Source: Nocardia aurantiaca (GTDB taxonomy: Bacteria > Actinomycetota > Actinomycetes > Mycobacteriales > Mycobacteriaceae). Taken from it: a DNA stretch of 64,000 nt. This document shows positions 61,724-64,000 of the stretch, piece by piece (position 1 is the first letter of the stretch; every line of letters begins with the position of its first letter). Below the pieces are notes generated by a model. It saw only the letters and a list, made by a program, of their open reading frames with translations, was not told where the DNA came from and ran no database searches. Made by a program: the position numbers and the translations under genes. Location of the stretch: positions 124,001-188,000 of the forward strand of contig NZ_WMBB01000013.1 in assembly GCF_009708175.1 (NCBI RefSeq), given 5' to 3'.

Positions 61724-62515
61724 CTAATTGACGATTTCGCTGCCAACACCCGTTCGGCGCCTGATCACAACGTCAGCGATTCGGTCCGCGGCCGCTTTCG
61801 GGTCCTCGTGCTCCCATACCCGGATCACGATCCACCCCGCGTCGGACAATTTGTCGTCGGTGTCCCTGTCTCGGGAGCGGTTGCCGGTGATCTTCGAACG
61901 CCAGAAATCGCTATTCGTTCGTGCGGGGCGGTAGTGCTCGGGACACCCATGCCAGTAGCAGCCGTCGCAAAATACGGCCACCTTCGCGCCAATGAACACA
62001 ATGTCCGCCCGGCGGCGGAGCCCAGGTAGCGGTTGCGCATCGACGCGATAGCCCAGCCCGCGCGCTCGAAGTGCCGAGCGCAGAGCGAGTTCAGGTCCGG
62101 TGTCACGACGGCGATTGGCGCGCATCACCGCTCGAACGGCGGGCGTGGAGGCCCACGAGGTAGCGGACTCCGATGGTCGTGGCAGCAAGCGCTTTTCGGC
62201 GACCAAGCGCCAAGCCTGCCTGAGATTATCTCGGCGCGTGGTGCCGTCGACCTCGCCGACGTACCTGGTGGGAGACCTCCCATGGTCCGACCAGCGCGCG
62301 TACGCGCGTATGCGGCGGGTCTTCGCGAAGACCTTCAATTCGATCGATGCGCACGCGACCCGGCCATCGCTGGTAGCGACCAGTCTATTGACCCTACCGC
62401 CAGCCGCGCGGTCCTGTTCCAATGCCCGCCCCGTCCTGTCCAGGTGAGGCGGACACCTCCACGCCCGGTCGGATGGTTGCTGGCCCTTCCACTTGCCGGG
62501 CTTCCCTTTGCTCAC
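61724..62515 (-). CDS. vsr: Very-short-patch-repair endonuclease with N-terminal extension
   Basis: 263 residues. The C-terminal 145 are Vsr: MRANRRRDTGPELALRSAL, LPGLRRRADIVFIGAKVAVF (catalytic Asp in RADIVF), CDGCYWHGCPEHY (zinc Cys/His), SDFWRSKITGNRSRD, and GWIVIRVWEHE. The N-terminal 110 residues hold an extra domain (KVFAKTRRIRAYARWSDHGR) of unknown role. Vsr nicks T:G mismatches arising by deamination of 5-methylcytosine. Its start overlaps the methyltransferase stop (ATGA), so the two are coupled. Confidence 0.85.
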   Translation of the reverse strand: MSKGKPGKWKGQQPSDRAWRCPPHLDRTGRALEQDRAAGGRVNRLVATSDGRVACASIELKVFAKTRRIRAYARWSDHGRSPTRYVGEVDGTTRRDNLRQAWRLVAEKRLLPRPSESATSWASTPAVRAVMRANRRRDTGPELALRSALRARGLGYRVDAQPLPGLRRRADIVFIGAKVAVFCDGCYWHGCPEHYRPARTNSDFWRSKITGNRSRDRDTDDKLSDAGWIVIRVWEHEDPKAAADRIADVVIRRRTGVGSEIVN

Positions 62516-63810
62516 GCCCTTTTCGTTGATTCCGCCTCGGCCAGGACAGTGGCGACGGCATCGGCAAAGACCTTGCCCAGGAGGACGGGCACAGCGTTAC
62601 CGAGCTGGCGCATCTTCTCACCACGCGGTCCGGCGAGCTTCCACTCGTCGGGGAAGGTCATGACCCGCGCGGTCTCGCGGACAGTCATATAGCGGTGAGT
62701 TCCGTCGTCGCGAAGCATGACCGATTCGCCACCCGGGACACCATGAACTCCGGCCTTCACGGTCTTGGCGGGTTTGTCCAGTTCGTTGGGAGTGTGCCCG
62801 GGGTAGATCCGGGCGTCCGGCCAGCCGACGTGGTCGGTGAACTTTCCTGGCTTGTACTCCGTGCGATCGAGTCGATCGTCGGGGATGTCGGGCAGCGGCG
62901 GTTGCCCGTCGATGCCCCCCAGCGCGTCCCTAAGCGTGCGCCATGGCTTCAGGGGTTCCCCCTCCGCCGACATGGGAATCGGTCGAGCAGCCGGGATTCG
63001 TTCCATGACCCCGCGCCGTACCGGATGGTTCGCCTTCATCCCGTGCCGCTCCCAATAGGCGCCGCTGGACATTGCCTCGTACAGGCTCTCCTCACTGTGT
63101 GTCGCGGCGACGAGATCGGCGTATCGACCCATATCGACTCCGAGATCACGCCGGAACGCGACGATGATGACCCGATTGCGGATCTGCGGGACCCCGTAGT
63201 CGGCGGCGTTGACGGGGAAGTGCTCGACGACGTACCTCTCGTCGTCGGGGATGTCGGGCGAATCCACCTTCTTCCGGAGAATCTCGTCGTGATCGCTCCA
63301 GCGCGCTCCGTCCGCGCGCTCGACGAAGGGAAGCGACATCTCACGCTTGATGTAATCGAAATACGGCGCGAACGATGGCCGGAGCAGCCCGCGGACGTTC
63401 TCGCAGATCACAGCCTTCGGGCGCATCTCCCGGATAGCTCGGAACATGTGGGGGAAGCCATTGCGGGCATCCTCGTCACCCTGGGCGACCCCGCCGAGGG
63501 AGAACGGTTGGCAGGGCGGGCCGCCCGCGAGGACGTCGACACTGCCCCGCAAGTACTCGAACTCCACCTTGTCGACGTCGCCAACCACAAGTGGTGGCCG
63601 CTCACCCCTCGCGGGGATCGCCCGCTCCCAGTCCACCACCTCCACCGGCGTCGCGCGATTGAGCGCCAGCGTCTCGCACGCCCGCTTAGCGAACTCGTTG
63701 AACAGCAACGGCCTGAACCCCGCCGCCTCCACAGCCATGGCGAGCCCCCCACCTCCGGCGAAGAGCTCCACACTGGTTCGCTCACGGTTGTCGACGGGTT
63801 CGTTTGGCAT
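62512..63810 (-). CDS. DNA (cytosine-5)-methyltransferase
   Basis: 432 residues. Motif I SVELFAGGGGLAMAVEAAGF, motif IV GGPPCQPFSLGG with the catalytic Cys, motif VI ICENVRGLL, motif VIII QIRNRVIIVAF, and motif X GNAVPVLLGKVFADAV are all present, so the enzyme should be active. Residues about 240-340 form the target recognition region. Specificity is unknown. No restriction enzyme gene is adjacent; vsr and a PIN-like gene follow. Confidence 0.9.
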   Translation of the reverse strand: MPNEPVDNRERTSVELFAGGGGLAMAVEAAGFRPLLFNEFAKRACETLALNRATPVEVVDWERAIPARGERPPLVVGDVDKVEFEYLRGSVDVLAGGPPCQPFSLGGVAQGDEDARNGFPHMFRAIREMRPKAVICENVRGLLRPSFAPYFDYIKREMSLPFVERADGARWSDHDEILRKKVDSPDIPDDERYVVEHFPVNAADYGVPQIRNRVIIVAFRRDLGVDMGRYADLVAATHSEESLYEAMSSGAYWERHGMKANHPVRRGVMERIPAARPIPMSAEGEPLKPWRTLRDALGGIDGQPPLPDIPDDRLDRTEYKPGKFTDHVGWPDARIYPGHTPNELDKPAKTVKAGVHGVPGGESVMLRDDGTHRYMTVRETARVMTFPDEWKLAGPRGEKMRQLGNAVPVLLGKVFADAVATVLAEAESTKRA

Positions 63811-64000
63811 GCGGAAACCATACCGCGGAGCTGTGTCGAACGTCTGTGTGACTGGCGGACGGATTTTAGATTTCCTGTGATACTCCTTCGCCGGTCAGCA
63901 AGTGCGCCACAGTAAGACCGACGGCCCTGCGGGGGTTGTTCGAGCCACAAGACAGACGCCGCGACGCGGCGCCAAGCGAGCCCGGAGCCAGCAGGTAACT
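63811..64000. other. Window end, upstream of the methyltransferase
   Basis: 190 bases with no gene supported. It contains an A/T-rich part (63860-63880) that may hold the methyltransferase promoter. Whatever lies further right is outside. Confidence 0.35.

Overview
The window is high-GC DNA from a mycolic-acid-type actinomycete, most likely Nocardia or a close relative. The evidence is the codon usage and dense translational overlaps, an EphD-type epoxide hydrolase/dehydrogenase fusion, an Rv3717-like peptidoglycan amidase, a deazaflavin-dependent (DUF385) oxidoreductase, a complete conservon (cvnABCD plus two P450s), WXG100/CpnT-like type VII toxin loci, and several DUF5753/DUF397 regulator pairs. 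Genus assignment is inference; no rRNA gene is present.

Layout. 1-4.7 kb: a winged-helix regulator, a DHA2 efflux pump with divergent TetR, a SRPBCC protein, a decayed tyrosine recombinase and a methyltransferase. 4.9-5.2 kb: a 3' half-tRNA relic and an intact CAT-anticodon tRNA. 5.4-8.3 kb: toxin locus 1 (two WXG100-like proteins, a deaminase toxin, its SMI1/KNR4-type immunity protein, a YbaB-like protein). 8.7-24 kb: mostly housekeeping and metabolic genes: F420-type oxidoreductase, TerC exporter behind a probable manganese riboswitch, a Gly/Cys-rich membrane protein, the three-gene ephD operon, an APC permease, an amidase, a MarR/DHA2 pair, a beta-lactamase-like protein, a quinone reductase with a MerR-type promoter, and two SDRs. 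24.2-30.8 kb: an XRE/MmyB regulator and the conservon with a CYP157-like and a CYP154-like P450, nearly all start/stop codons overlapping. 31-40.9 kb: GlsB-like protein, PucR regulator with gabT-gabD, a TetR/oxidoreductase pair sharing an operator motif, a P450, and a TetR coupled to a HOD-like alpha/beta-hydrolase-fold protein.

41-64 kb is accessory: an orphan StrR/ParB-like regulator, a PAS/DUF5593-like protein, SDR, small membrane proteins, a broken AAA ATPase, DUF5753/DUF397 regulators, an ATP-grasp enzyme flanked by two near-identical immunity-like genes, toxin locus 2 (a 1438-residue CpnT-like protein with an internal papain-fold toxin domain and a C-terminal YwqJ-like deaminase domain, followed by SUKH-3 and YrhB/Imm35-like genes and preceded by YbaB-like and WXG100 genes), integrative-element relics (an integrase fragment joined to a DUF2637/Spd-like gene, and a DUF5753 gene broken by an amber codon), and a possible defence module of C5-cytosine methyltransferase, Vsr endonuclease and PIN-like (DUF4935) protein.

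The two most unusual parts are the paired type VII toxin-immunity loci, especially the two-warhead toxin with two candidate immunity genes, and the MTase-Vsr-PIN module with no recognisable restriction enzyme. Family names were assigned by reading motifs, not by database search; confidences reflect that.
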